A DNA stretch of 10,983 bases from Coraliomargarita sp. CAG:312 (GTDB taxonomy: Bacteria > Verrucomicrobiota > Verrucomicrobiia > Opitutales > Intestinicryptomonadaceae), in the NCBI GenBank assembly GCA_000438015.1, contig FR901593.1:22459-33441 (forward strand), given 5' to 3'. Made by a program: the position numbers and the translations under genes. Shown here one piece after another: positions 1-6,773 of the stretch. Each line of letters begins with the position of its first letter. Positions within the stretch are counted from its first letter, which is position 1. Below the pieces are notes generated by a model. That model had not been told where the DNA came from, ran no database searches, and saw nothing but the letters and a program-made list of their open reading frames with translations.

Positions 1-2066
1 CTGTAATTGGCTCCGCAAAAATCGTCCAACATAAGAGTCTCAAGATTTCCCATCGCCGCAGACATGTTAGATATTAAAGAAGAAGCCTTGCTTGAAAAAG
101 CGCTCGGAGCAATAAGCGCGTCTATTTTTCCGGACGCCGATCCGCATCCGCTTAGAAAATTTTCAATTGCCCCTATTTCTCTAGAATCGTTTTTTTCGCG
201 CCTGGCCAAGTCTATCCCCAAAATTTCCGCAAAAGGCTCGCTCCGGCAGGAAGATTTTTCCCCTACAAAATACGCCGCTCCGAAATCGCGCATCGGATGC
301 CTATTTAGATATTCCGGACGTTTTGAGCGCAAAAACATTTGCGCGTAATCCGAATATTCGTCGCAAGCGCCGACAACTGCAGCGGCTGCTTCCCCGGAAT
401 TTATTTCGCACCAAGCCTGCCACAGCGCGCATTCAAAAGAAATCTCCTTCGCGGTGACAGCAGAATTTAATGCTTTAAAGCCGAATCTTAAACTTATTAA
501 AGACGAAACTGCGTTGTGGACAGAGTTTGTGAAAGCCGTCGGCAGGGGCTCGGATTCCCTGTGGGCGATTGTTGACTCCACAAAACGGGCTGTTTCGGAA
601 ACCATTCCCAATCCGGTTCCAATGCACACCGCCACATCGCACGCATCGCAACTTACATCAACTCCGTCCAGCGCGGACATTGCAGACTGCAGCCCTATTT
701 GCTGGAGGCGCGCCCACTTGCGTTTTTTTAGCATAGGAATGCCCTTTAATAGTGAGGAAATATCGGCTTTGCCTGAACCCTCCACATTCTGGCATTCCCT
801 GTCAAAAATATCCGAACCTGAAGCCGAAGGCGTCAATGCGCCTCCACCGAACACGAAAAGACGCCTTCTCCCTACAATTTTTCGGCATTCGTCAAGACTC
901 CTTGAGACTATGGCGCAAGAATTGTTTCCGCCGAATCCCAGAGACGTGGTTAAAATTGAATTTAAATTTTTTTGAAAGGTTTTGCGCACAGGCTCCGCAC
1001 CCAATGCCGAATCGCGCTTTTCAAATCCGGCGCACGCGGGAATTTCGGATTTTTCCAAAGCTTTTACAGCAATTATAGCGTTTAAAATTCCGCTTGCTCC
1101 AAGCGTGTGTCCAAATATCCCCTTTATAGACGAAAACGGCGGAATCGCATTCGGAAAAACCTTTTTTAAAGCCGAAATTTCCGCGGAGTCGTTTCCCGCT
1201 GTGCCAGTTCCGTGCGACAAATAAAAGGAAATTTCGCCGCAATCGATGCCCGCCTTGCGCAATGTTTTTTGCATGGCATACGCTGCGCCCTCTCCCGACG
1301 GAAGCGGAGCCGTGGGGTGGTATGCGTCCGCCGAACAACCCCATCCTGAAATTTCAGCAAGGGGAACCGCGCCAAATTCTTCCGCGCAATGTCTAGGGCA
1401 CAATATCATTACCCCGGCTGCTTCCCCCAAATTTATTCCGTCCCTGCACGCATCGAAAGGCTTGGACTTGCCTTTTGAAAGCAGCAGTAGAGAACCGAAC
1501 CCGTTTAGCGTTATCCTGGACAGAGAATCTGCGCCACACACGACAGCCGCATCCAGCCATCCCTGTTCAATCGCATTGCACGCTGCGGCCAAAGCCAGCG
1601 AAGAGCTTGAGCAAGCCGTAGAAAACGCCATGCACGGCCCCGCCGCTCCAGTCCGTTTTGCAACAAATTCTGCAAGAGTCGAACATTCGTAAAATGAAAG
1701 CGCGCGCAATCCACCGCAATCTTTGCCGAAATTGGAAATTATGGCGTTTTCCGTCTCAAAAATTCCTCCTATGCTCGTTCCAAAGAAAACGCCTGCACGC
1801 TTTGACCGGAGCTTTTTTGCGTCGATTTTGGCTAGAGCCTCGTCCAACGCATTCATCAAAATCCCGCCGCATCTGACAGGATTGCTTTTTATATTAAAGC
1901 CTTTTGCGGTTCCTACAAGCCTGTCACCGTATCTTGGGCTGTCAAAAAGCGAAAGTTTTTGAAGGGCTTCCGAATCGGCTTCCGCAGCCGCCTTCCATGC
2001 CGCTCCGACTCCGCAAGACGCGCAAGTACACACCCCAGTGGAGATTACTGTTGGCGAAAAATTCAT
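1..2066 (-). CDS. Ketosynthase-chain length factor-like fusion protein, C-terminus beyond window
   Basis: The frame opens at the ATG at 2066-2064 and stays open to the window edge: 688 complete residues and no stop. Residues about 5-390 form a complete beta-ketoacyl-ACP synthase: active-site Cys152 in STACSSS, His285 in HGTGT, Lys315, His320 in GHTLGASG, and the glycine-rich GFGGNN end. This domain should perform decarboxylative Claisen condensation on ACP-bound substrates. From about residue 400 a second ketosynthase-like domain begins. Its stretch FTNSVHNAVSSL (512-523) and the following region resemble the Ketoacyl-synt_2/chain-length-factor family of aryl polyene clusters, but the active-site Cys region reads VTAKEISF (537-544), so it is probably not a condensing enzyme and may shape the pocket as KS-beta subunits do. 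KS and CLF are normally separate proteins in type II systems. The start overlaps the upstream ACP stop as ATGA, implying translational coupling. The KS call is firm; the CLF role is inferred from resemblance. Confidence 0.9.
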   Translation of the reverse strand, partial: MNFSPTVISTGVCTCASCGVGAAWKAAAEADSEALQKLSLFDSPRYGDRLVGTAKGFNIKSNPVRCGGILMNALDEALAKIDAKKLRSKRAGVFFGTSIGGIFETENAIISNFGKDCGGLRALSFYECSTLAEFVAKRTGAAGPCMAFSTACSSSSLALAAACNAIEQGWLDAAVVCGADSLSRITLNGFGSLLLLSKGKSKPFDACRDGINLGEAAGVMILCPRHCAEEFGAVPLAEISGWGCSADAYHPTAPLPSGEGAAYAMQKTLRKAGIDCGEISFYLSHGTGTAGNDSAEISALKKVFPNAIPPFSSIKGIFGHTLGASGILNAIIAVKALEKSEIPACAGFEKRDSALGAEPVRKTFQKNLNSILTTSLGFGGNNSCAIVSRSLDECRKIVGRRRLFVFGGGALTPSASGSDIFDRECQNVEGSGKADISSLLKGIPMLKKRKWARLQQIGLQSAMSALDGVDVSCDACDVAVCIGTGLGMVSETARFVESTIAHRESEPLPTAFTNSVHNAVSSLISLRFGFKALNSAVTAKEISFECALWQAWCEINSGEAAAAVVGACDEYSDYAQMFLRSKRPEYLNRHPMRDFGAAYFVGEKSSCRSEPFAEILGIDLARREKNDSREIGAIENFLSGCGSASGKIDALIAPSAFSSKASSLISNMSAAMGNLETLMLDDFCGANY

Positions 2067-2326
2067 TTGCCTTTTGCCAATATGTAGTCCGCCAACGACG
2101 ATACCGACGCAAAAATACTTTTAGCTTCGTCTTTATCTCCTATCGTAATTCCGTATGAATTTTCAACCATCACTACAAGCTCCAATGCATCTACGGAGTC
2201 AAATCCCAATCCATCCTCAGAAAACAAAGGAGTATTGTCTCCGAAAACTTCGGGATCCAAGTCCTGAAGGTTGAGAGTTTTCATTATATTTTTTTTCAAA
2301 TCCGATATAAGTTCTTCTTTTACCAT
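2063..2326 (-). CDS. Acyl carrier protein (first of two)
   Basis: An 87-residue acidic, helical protein with the phosphopantetheine site GLGFDSVDALEL; Ser44 is the predicted attachment residue. It would carry malonyl and growing acyl chains in the cytoplasm to the ketosynthase encoded immediately downstream, whose ATG overlaps this gene's TGA (ATGA, 2066-2063). That physical coupling suggests it is the cognate carrier of the KS-CLF fusion. A 67-bp gap separates it from the acyltransferase gene upstream, so it could be read through from the glycosyltransferase operon or have its own promoter; I see no convincing -35/-10 pair there. No Shine-Dalgarno sequence precedes the ATG (the leader ends TTTAATAG). 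It differs clearly from the second ACP of the window, which points to separate roles or partners. Confidence 0.94.
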   Translation of the reverse strand: MVKEELISDLKKNIMKTLNLQDLDPEVFGDNTPLFSEDGLGFDSVDALELVVMVENSYGITIGDKDEAKSIFASVSSLADYILAKGK

Positions 2327-2393
2327 CTATTAAAGCAAAATATTTGATTGTTTTCAGCGCAGAAACTTAGGATACAGCCCGGAATAGGCAAGA

Positions 2394-3284
2394 CTATTCG
2401 CCCCAGAAATCGTAAAAATTAAACCATTGGTACGGATGCCTGGCGAGCACTTCAGAGATATTGTCCATAGATGTTTGGGCTGCCGCGATGCATGCCTTTT
2501 CCAGCTCTTGTCCGCGAAGCCGTGGAATCTTCACAGCCTTAAAATGAAAAATTGCATATTTGAATGCTCGCTCACGGATACATGCCACTTGCAGCAAAGG
2601 AGCTCCGCTTTTAGCCGCCAGAACATATGCGGCAATTGGAACTTTAGCACGCCCCCCCAGAAAATTGACTTCAGCAAACCTACCGCCCGCATAACGGTCG
2701 ATGTGCATAGCAGTTATTTCACCGCGCTTTAATGCCGCGTAAGCCGACAATATATCTGCCGGCTCAGAAAAGTCCCCCTTGATTTCCAACTTTTTGGAGG
2801 CCCCGCCAACTGCGGCCGCCTTAGAAACCTTTTCGTCTTCCATGTCGGCTCCCATTACATAAACTGGGCGGTTGTATTTCGATAATTGCGCACCCGCAAT
2901 CTGCCATCCTCCAATGTGCGCAGTGCAAACTATAAGTCCCCTGCCTTCCGAGAGAAGATTCTTTATTTCGGAATCGCAATAGTCGCTGCAAAAAATTTTT
3001 CCGCTTCCGGAAAAAAAGGATATTTTGTCCAAAATAGACATTCCGAAAGAAAACACTAATTTATATATTTTAAAGAAAATGCATCCGGTGTTTTTGAACC
3101 GCCTTTTTAAATACAAAATCCCTCCCCTGCATGCTTCGCGCCTAAAAACCACAAAAAAAGCCGAAACAAAAACCAGGAGCACGTAAGCCGGAAGAATTCC
3201 AACGCGCAATAAAAGGGCAAATGACAGCGTCCCCCAATATCCGCCGTAGGATTTTCCTGTCCAACTTATTTTATTTTTCTTCAT
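2394..3284 (-). CDS. LpxL/HtrB-like lysophospholipid acyltransferase family protein
   Basis: 296 residues, close to the usual 290-310 of the lipid A late acyltransferase family. A hydrophobic segment at about 20-47 should anchor it in the inner membrane with the active site in the cytoplasm. The catalytic histidine is His123 in TAHIGGWQ. The family motif is HX4(D/E), but here the sixth position is Gln128 (codon CAG), a notable substitution. Further family signs are HIDR with Asp196-Arg197, FLG at 208-210, and the C-terminal HPYQWFNFYDFW (283-294). It would transfer an acyl group from ACP or CoA to a lipid or sugar acceptor; in aryl polyene clusters this family is thought to attach the polyene to its lipid anchor. 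It overlaps the MMPL exporter gene by 14 bp, so both come from one transcript. The acceptor cannot be read from the sequence. Confidence 0.86.
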   Translation of the reverse strand: MKKNKISWTGKSYGGYWGTLSFALLLRVGILPAYVLLVFVSAFFVVFRREACRGGILYLKRRFKNTGCIFFKIYKLVFSFGMSILDKISFFSGSGKIFCSDYCDSEIKNLLSEGRGLIVCTAHIGGWQIAGAQLSKYNRPVYVMGADMEDEKVSKAAAVGGASKKLEIKGDFSEPADILSAYAALKRGEITAMHIDRYAGGRFAEVNFLGGRAKVPIAAYVLAAKSGAPLLQVACIRERAFKYAIFHFKAVKIPRLRGQELEKACIAAAQTSMDNISEVLARHPYQWFNFYDFWGE

Positions 3285-5685
3285 TTTCGCGTTGAAAATA
3301 AGTTTTCATGAAAGGCGCAAGCAATACGCATGCGGTAAAAATCGAAAGGATGGAAACTGAAGCCGCAACTCCCAAGCTTTTCAAAACGGGATGCTGGGCA
3401 AACGCCAAAGTCCCAAAAGCCGCAACTGTGGTCGTGGCTGAAATGGCGACCGCCGCCAACGTTGAAACAGGCGATTTGCCGCTGTCGAAGATAAAAAACA
3501 CTCCGTAATCCTGGGCGACGCAAACTGCAAATATTACAAATATTACATTTATCAAATTTATAGACGCGCCAGCATACGCCATTATAGCAAAAGACCAGAC
3601 TAATCCGAAAATAACAGGAGCCAAAACTGCAGCCGCGGCGCGGACGCTTCTTAACATAGCGACTAAATACGCCGAAACAACGGCCAATGCAATTCCACAA
3701 AACTTCAACATCCACGCCGATGTCAATTTGCAAATATGCGACCCCATAAAGTCCATATCTATATACAACGCGTTGGGAAAACTTTTTTTAAGAGCCTCGT
3801 ATAACTTTCCCGCCGCATCAGCATTCGGAAGCTCCACAAGCGTGGAAATCCAGTACTTTCGGCCATGTTCCGCAGTTCTTGAATCTGTCAAGCCGCTAAC
3901 CAATTCGATTTCTGACAAATCTGGCGGGTCCTTAGACAACGAATCCTCCAAAAGGCTAAATCCGCGTTTAAATGCGCCGAAATTTATTCCCGATTCAAGC
4001 GCCGCGGAACGAAAATCCCCTTTGAATGTCTGCATGTTCTTTTGCCAGAATGCATTCCACCTTTTTTTATTTCCTGCAGCGGCGTTTTTATCCGGCAAAA
4101 TGCCCGATAGCGAATTGAAATTTTTCAACAGCCCGCATTCTGATAAAAACTCCGCCAATTTTATATTTTCGGAACGCGCTTCATCGGGAGTGTCTGCGTA
4201 AACAACTATAAACTTTTGGGAGATTGCCCCGCCCCACACTGAACGCACAATCGCATCGTCGCAGGCAGTATCGCTTGAAACACCGTTAAACGACGAAATT
4301 CTGCCGTCAAACCCCAATTTTGCAGCAAAAGGAATTGCCAAGGCTGTAAGAGCGGCGGCTAGCAACGCGCATCCGCGCCTATGCGCAACCAGAAAGGGAT
4401 AAGCCAAGTTTGCCGCGCGCTCAAAAAAACGAAATTTATTTCCGCGCGGCGCTGGAGCGTCCAATACGAAAGCCGGAAGCAAAAAGACGCTTGCCAGAGC
4501 CGAAAACACTACTCCCGCAGCGCCGAAAGCCCCGAGCTGCGCAAATTCAGCGCTGCCCGAAAAAAACATAATGACAAACGCAGCCGCCGTTGTCCCGGCA
4601 ACGATAGCCACGGGTTTGGCGTAAAATACTGAGGTTTTGCAAACTAAATTCCTGGTTATTTTATCCGACGCATCCAGTCGGTAAAGAATATGCACGGCAT
4701 AGTCTATGCTGACGCCTATCGCTATTCCAGCAAAAGCAACCGCAATAGAGGAAACACTATCGAAAAAAAGCGACACCGTTCCAAAAGCTAAAGCCGTCCC
4801 AAAGAGCGACGGAACCAGCGCAATAGGCGCAAACCAGCGGCGCCGGAAAGAAGCCAAGCACAATACAACCATAATCGCCAACGTCGCGGCTAAGCACTTT
4901 TGAGAGTCTTCGCGCGCTATTGATGCGTTGTCGGACGCCATTCTATATCCACCGCACCAGGATATTTTTGCCCCGGGAAATTCTTCCGATACTTCAGATA
5001 CAATTTTAGAAGTTTCAAAAGTTATCTTCGAGCTTGCGGCGGAATCGGACGACGGAACTTTTCCGCGCGCCAATACCAAAAAGTTTTTTCCATCCGCCGA
5101 AACTAATCTTCCTCCGCCTGAATCCGCCGCCCCAAAATCGCCCGCTGCGAATTTTATTCGAGAAAGCACTACCGGCAAAACGCCGGAAACGTCATAGGAA
5201 AACGCCTGTCTGTATCCGTAGGAATTTGGGCCGGAAAGCTTGCGCTTGAAGAATTCCATGCGTTCTTTTATCGAATTTTTGGCTATGCTTTTGGAGAGAT
5301 TCTCTTCAAACTGTTGGTCGAACAAAAAAGAAGAGGCAGATACGAGCGAAATTATTCCTTCGTCTAAGTTTCCTCCTTGGACTGAATAAAAAACGTCCTC
5401 AAACATTCCGCAACTTTGCAGCTTTTGAGCAAGGCGTTCTGACGCGTCTTCTGCGGAGCTTCCGCTTACATTGAAATACAGTGTGTCGGAAAGCCTGAAA
5501 ACTTCCGAAGTTTCAATATGGCTATCGATAATCTCGTCGCTTTCGGGAAGAAGGTCGAATATATTTTCCCTAAAATGAGCCGAAGACACCGCAAAAGCTG
5601 AAAACAGCAGGAGAAATACCGCCAAAGACGCCGCCGCAATTCTGTGGCCGCATATAAACCGCATTATTCCGAACATTGCGCTCAT
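3271..5685 (-). CDS. MMPL/RND-family lipid exporter
   Basis: 804 residues with the internally duplicated RND layout: one N-terminal helix (about 16-34), a large periplasmic loop (about 35-262), five helices (about 264-405), then a second unit with a helix at about 437-455, a loop (456-655) and five helices (about 660-793). Both proton-relay Asp-Tyr pairs known from MmpL-type transporters are present: Asp328-Tyr329 in GVSIDYAVHI and Asp726-Tyr727 in VAQDYGVFF. The early NIFDLLP (41-47) is typical of the predicted exporters in aryl polyene and flexirubin clusters. It should use proton motive force to move the lipid or polyene product out of the inner membrane toward the outer membrane. The start was chosen because its ATG overlaps the glycosyltransferase stop (ATGA, 5685-5682); Met4 is possible. 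Its 3' end overlaps the acyltransferase gene. Confidence 0.92.
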   Translation of the reverse strand: MSAMFGIMRFICGHRIAAASLAVFLLLFSAFAVSSAHFRENIFDLLPESDEIIDSHIETSEVFRLSDTLYFNVSGSSAEDASERLAQKLQSCGMFEDVFYSVQGGNLDEGIISLVSASSFLFDQQFEENLSKSIAKNSIKERMEFFKRKLSGPNSYGYRQAFSYDVSGVLPVVLSRIKFAAGDFGAADSGGGRLVSADGKNFLVLARGKVPSSDSAASSKITFETSKIVSEVSEEFPGAKISWCGGYRMASDNASIAREDSQKCLAATLAIMVVLCLASFRRRWFAPIALVPSLFGTALAFGTVSLFFDSVSSIAVAFAGIAIGVSIDYAVHILYRLDASDKITRNLVCKTSVFYAKPVAIVAGTTAAAFVIMFFSGSAEFAQLGAFGAAGVVFSALASVFLLPAFVLDAPAPRGNKFRFFERAANLAYPFLVAHRRGCALLAAALTALAIPFAAKLGFDGRISSFNGVSSDTACDDAIVRSVWGGAISQKFIVVYADTPDEARSENIKLAEFLSECGLLKNFNSLSGILPDKNAAAGNKKRWNAFWQKNMQTFKGDFRSAALESGINFGAFKRGFSLLEDSLSKDPPDLSEIELVSGLTDSRTAEHGRKYWISTLVELPNADAAGKLYEALKKSFPNALYIDMDFMGSHICKLTSAWMLKFCGIALAVVSAYLVAMLRSVRAAAAVLAPVIFGLVWSFAIMAYAGASINLINVIFVIFAVCVAQDYGVFFIFDSGKSPVSTLAAVAISATTTVAAFGTLAFAQHPVLKSLGVAASVSILSIFTACVLLAPFMKTYFQRENEEK

Positions 5686-6392
5686 TTTTTAATAGAAATT
5701 TTCTCCCTCATTTTGGATGTCGTAAATAAGCGGATGAGCAACAACCTAATATTCATAAAAGTGAATTTGGCCGTATCAACTAAAGGCCGGTAATGCGATT
5801 TTGACAGAGTTTCTAGGCTGTATATTGCCGGAATTTTTACCTCTGAAAACTTTATATTTGCCCAAGCCGCCTTTACCAAAAGCTCGACTTCAAAGACAAA
5901 TCCCTCCCTGGGAATGTTTAATTTTTCCAGCTTCGCCAGCGGATAACAGCGATATCCGCATTGCGTATCTGCTATGCGGACGCCCGTTTCACCCCACATG
6001 CAAATATTTGAAAGCTTATTCATAAATTTTCTTGCCGCCGGAACGCCCGGTTCGTCGAAATTCCTTATCCCCAAAATAATATTATTTTCGTTTTCGCTGG
6101 CCTTTCTTATAAAATCGCCGATAAACCTAGGAGGATGCTGTCCGTCGGAATCTAAAGTTATAGCGTGGGTAAATCCCAGCTCCGCAGCCAGTTTAAATCC
6201 GGATTTCAAAGCTGCTGCCTTGCCCTTATTCTTTTCATTTCTGAGCAAATATATTCCTGATAAAGATACACTTACAGGAGGATTTGAACCGTCGTCCACA
6301 ACTATCACTGGAGTTTTTCCGCCTATTTCATCCAGAACTTTACCGAGAGTATCGCTATGGTTATAGCACGGAATTATGACACAAAACTTCAT
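5682..6392 (-). CDS. Family 2 glycosyltransferase, dolichyl-phosphate-mannose-synthase type
   Basis: 236 residues with a GT-A fold signature: IIPCYNHSDTL at the N-terminus (6-16), VVDDGS (31-36) for nucleotide-sugar binding, and the metal-binding Asp-Ser-Asp at 81-83 in LDSDGQHPP. DTQCGYRCYP and FVFEVELL follow, as in polyprenyl-phosphate hexose transferases. It would transfer a sugar from a nucleotide donor to a lipid or small-molecule acceptor on the cytoplasmic membrane face. There is no clear transmembrane domain, only a moderately hydrophobic stretch near the C-terminus. It is the first gene of the leftward block, translationally coupled by ATGA to the MMPL exporter, which suggests glycosylation or lipid linkage before export, as proposed for aryl polyene clusters. 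Its promoter must lie in the 90-bp region shared with the rightward block. The donor sugar cannot be inferred. Confidence 0.9.
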   Translation of the reverse strand: MKFCVIIPCYNHSDTLGKVLDEIGGKTPVIVVDDGSNPPVSVSLSGIYLLRNEKNKGKAAALKSGFKLAAELGFTHAITLDSDGQHPPRFIGDFIRKASENENNIILGIRNFDEPGVPAARKFMNKLSNICMWGETGVRIADTQCGYRCYPLAKLEKLNIPREGFVFEVELLVKAAWANIKFSEVKIPAIYSLETLSKSHYRPLVDTAKFTFMNIRLLLIRLFTTSKMREKISIKK

Positions 6393-6445
6393 AGATTCCG
6401 AGAATTTCCGTTTACACTTGAAAAGACAAGCGTTTTAGTATTTTA

Positions 6446-6473
6446 TTTACAAGATAATTTAATCTAGTAGAAT
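6446..6473 (+). promoter_or_regulatory. Predicted sigma70-type promoter for the rightward ACP-FabG block
   Basis: TTTACA (6446-6451) and TAGAAT (6468-6473) are separated by 16 bp, a good match to -35/-10 consensus. Transcription would begin about 6480-6482, at or immediately before the ATG at 6483, giving a leaderless or nearly leaderless ACP mRNA. A second -10-like hexamer, TATAAT at 6477-6482, directly abuts the ATG. The same region must hold the promoter of the divergent glycosyltransferase block. On the minus strand a TAAAAT (6445-6440) resembles a -10 box but has no convincing -35. No operator palindrome stands out. Confidence 0.5.
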
Positions 6474-6482
6474 TTATATAAT

Positions 6483-6773
6483 ATGGCAATCAATCCAGAA
6501 TCGCTCGAACGCAGACGGAAAATTTCCGAGTTGTTAAAAGAGAAACTAATAGAATCGCTGGATATATCCTACGAACCGGAGGATATTCACGAGGATATAT
6601 CATTGATAGGCTCTGGATTGGGGTTGGATTCTCTCGACATACTCGAAATCGTACTGTGCGTGGAAAATAACTTTGGCATAAAAATGCCAGAAGAAAGCGC
6701 GCATGTGTTGAGGTCTTTCAATACTTTGGTCGACTTTATAATCGAGGAGCAAGATAAAAAATGCGAAAATTAG
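6483..6773 (+). CDS. Acyl carrier protein (second of two)
   Basis: 96 residues with the phosphopantetheine motif GLGLDSLDILEIV; Ser50 is the attachment site. It has an N-terminal extension of about 14 residues with a basic ERRRK stretch relative to typical ACPs, which place this serine near position 36. A TTG at residue 17 could give a shorter protein, but ATG is preferred. It should carry acyl intermediates for the ketoreductase and thioesterase encoded downstream. It opens the rightward block, directly behind the predicted promoter and with no Shine-Dalgarno sequence. Its last 13 bp overlap the GcvT-like gene, so the two are translated together. Its sequence differs substantially from the other ACP, for example DSLDILEIV against DSVDALELV at the modification site. 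Confidence 0.94.
   Translation: MAINPESLERRRKISELLKEKLIESLDISYEPEDIHEDISLIGSGLGLDSLDILEIVLCVENNFGIKMPEESAHVLRSFNTLVDFIIEEQDKKCEN

Noticed and set aside
1..2066. Numerous plus-strand and other-frame open frames (for example 454-975, 1246-1692) as genes
   Set aside because: They lie opposite or out of frame to the continuous minus-strand ketosynthase frame with all catalytic motifs; their translations show no domain signs.
1..2066. Ketosynthase region as a pseudogene because no closed frame is present
   Set aside because: The frame from 2066 is open for 688 codons without interruption; it simply continues beyond the left edge.
2327..2393. Promoter for the ACP-ketosynthase pair
   Set aside because: TTGCCT with a distant TAAGTT, or CTGAAA with TTTAAT next to the ATG, are too weak to call.
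3281..3733. Cys-rich minus-strand frame of 150 residues
   Set aside because: It lies entirely within the MMPL gene in another frame; the MMPL frame carries the transmembrane helices and the D726-Y727 pair.
6393..6482. Operator palindrome in the divergent intergenic region
   Set aside because: Only a 4-bp stem (CTTG/CAAG around 6417-6430) is visible, which is expected by chance.
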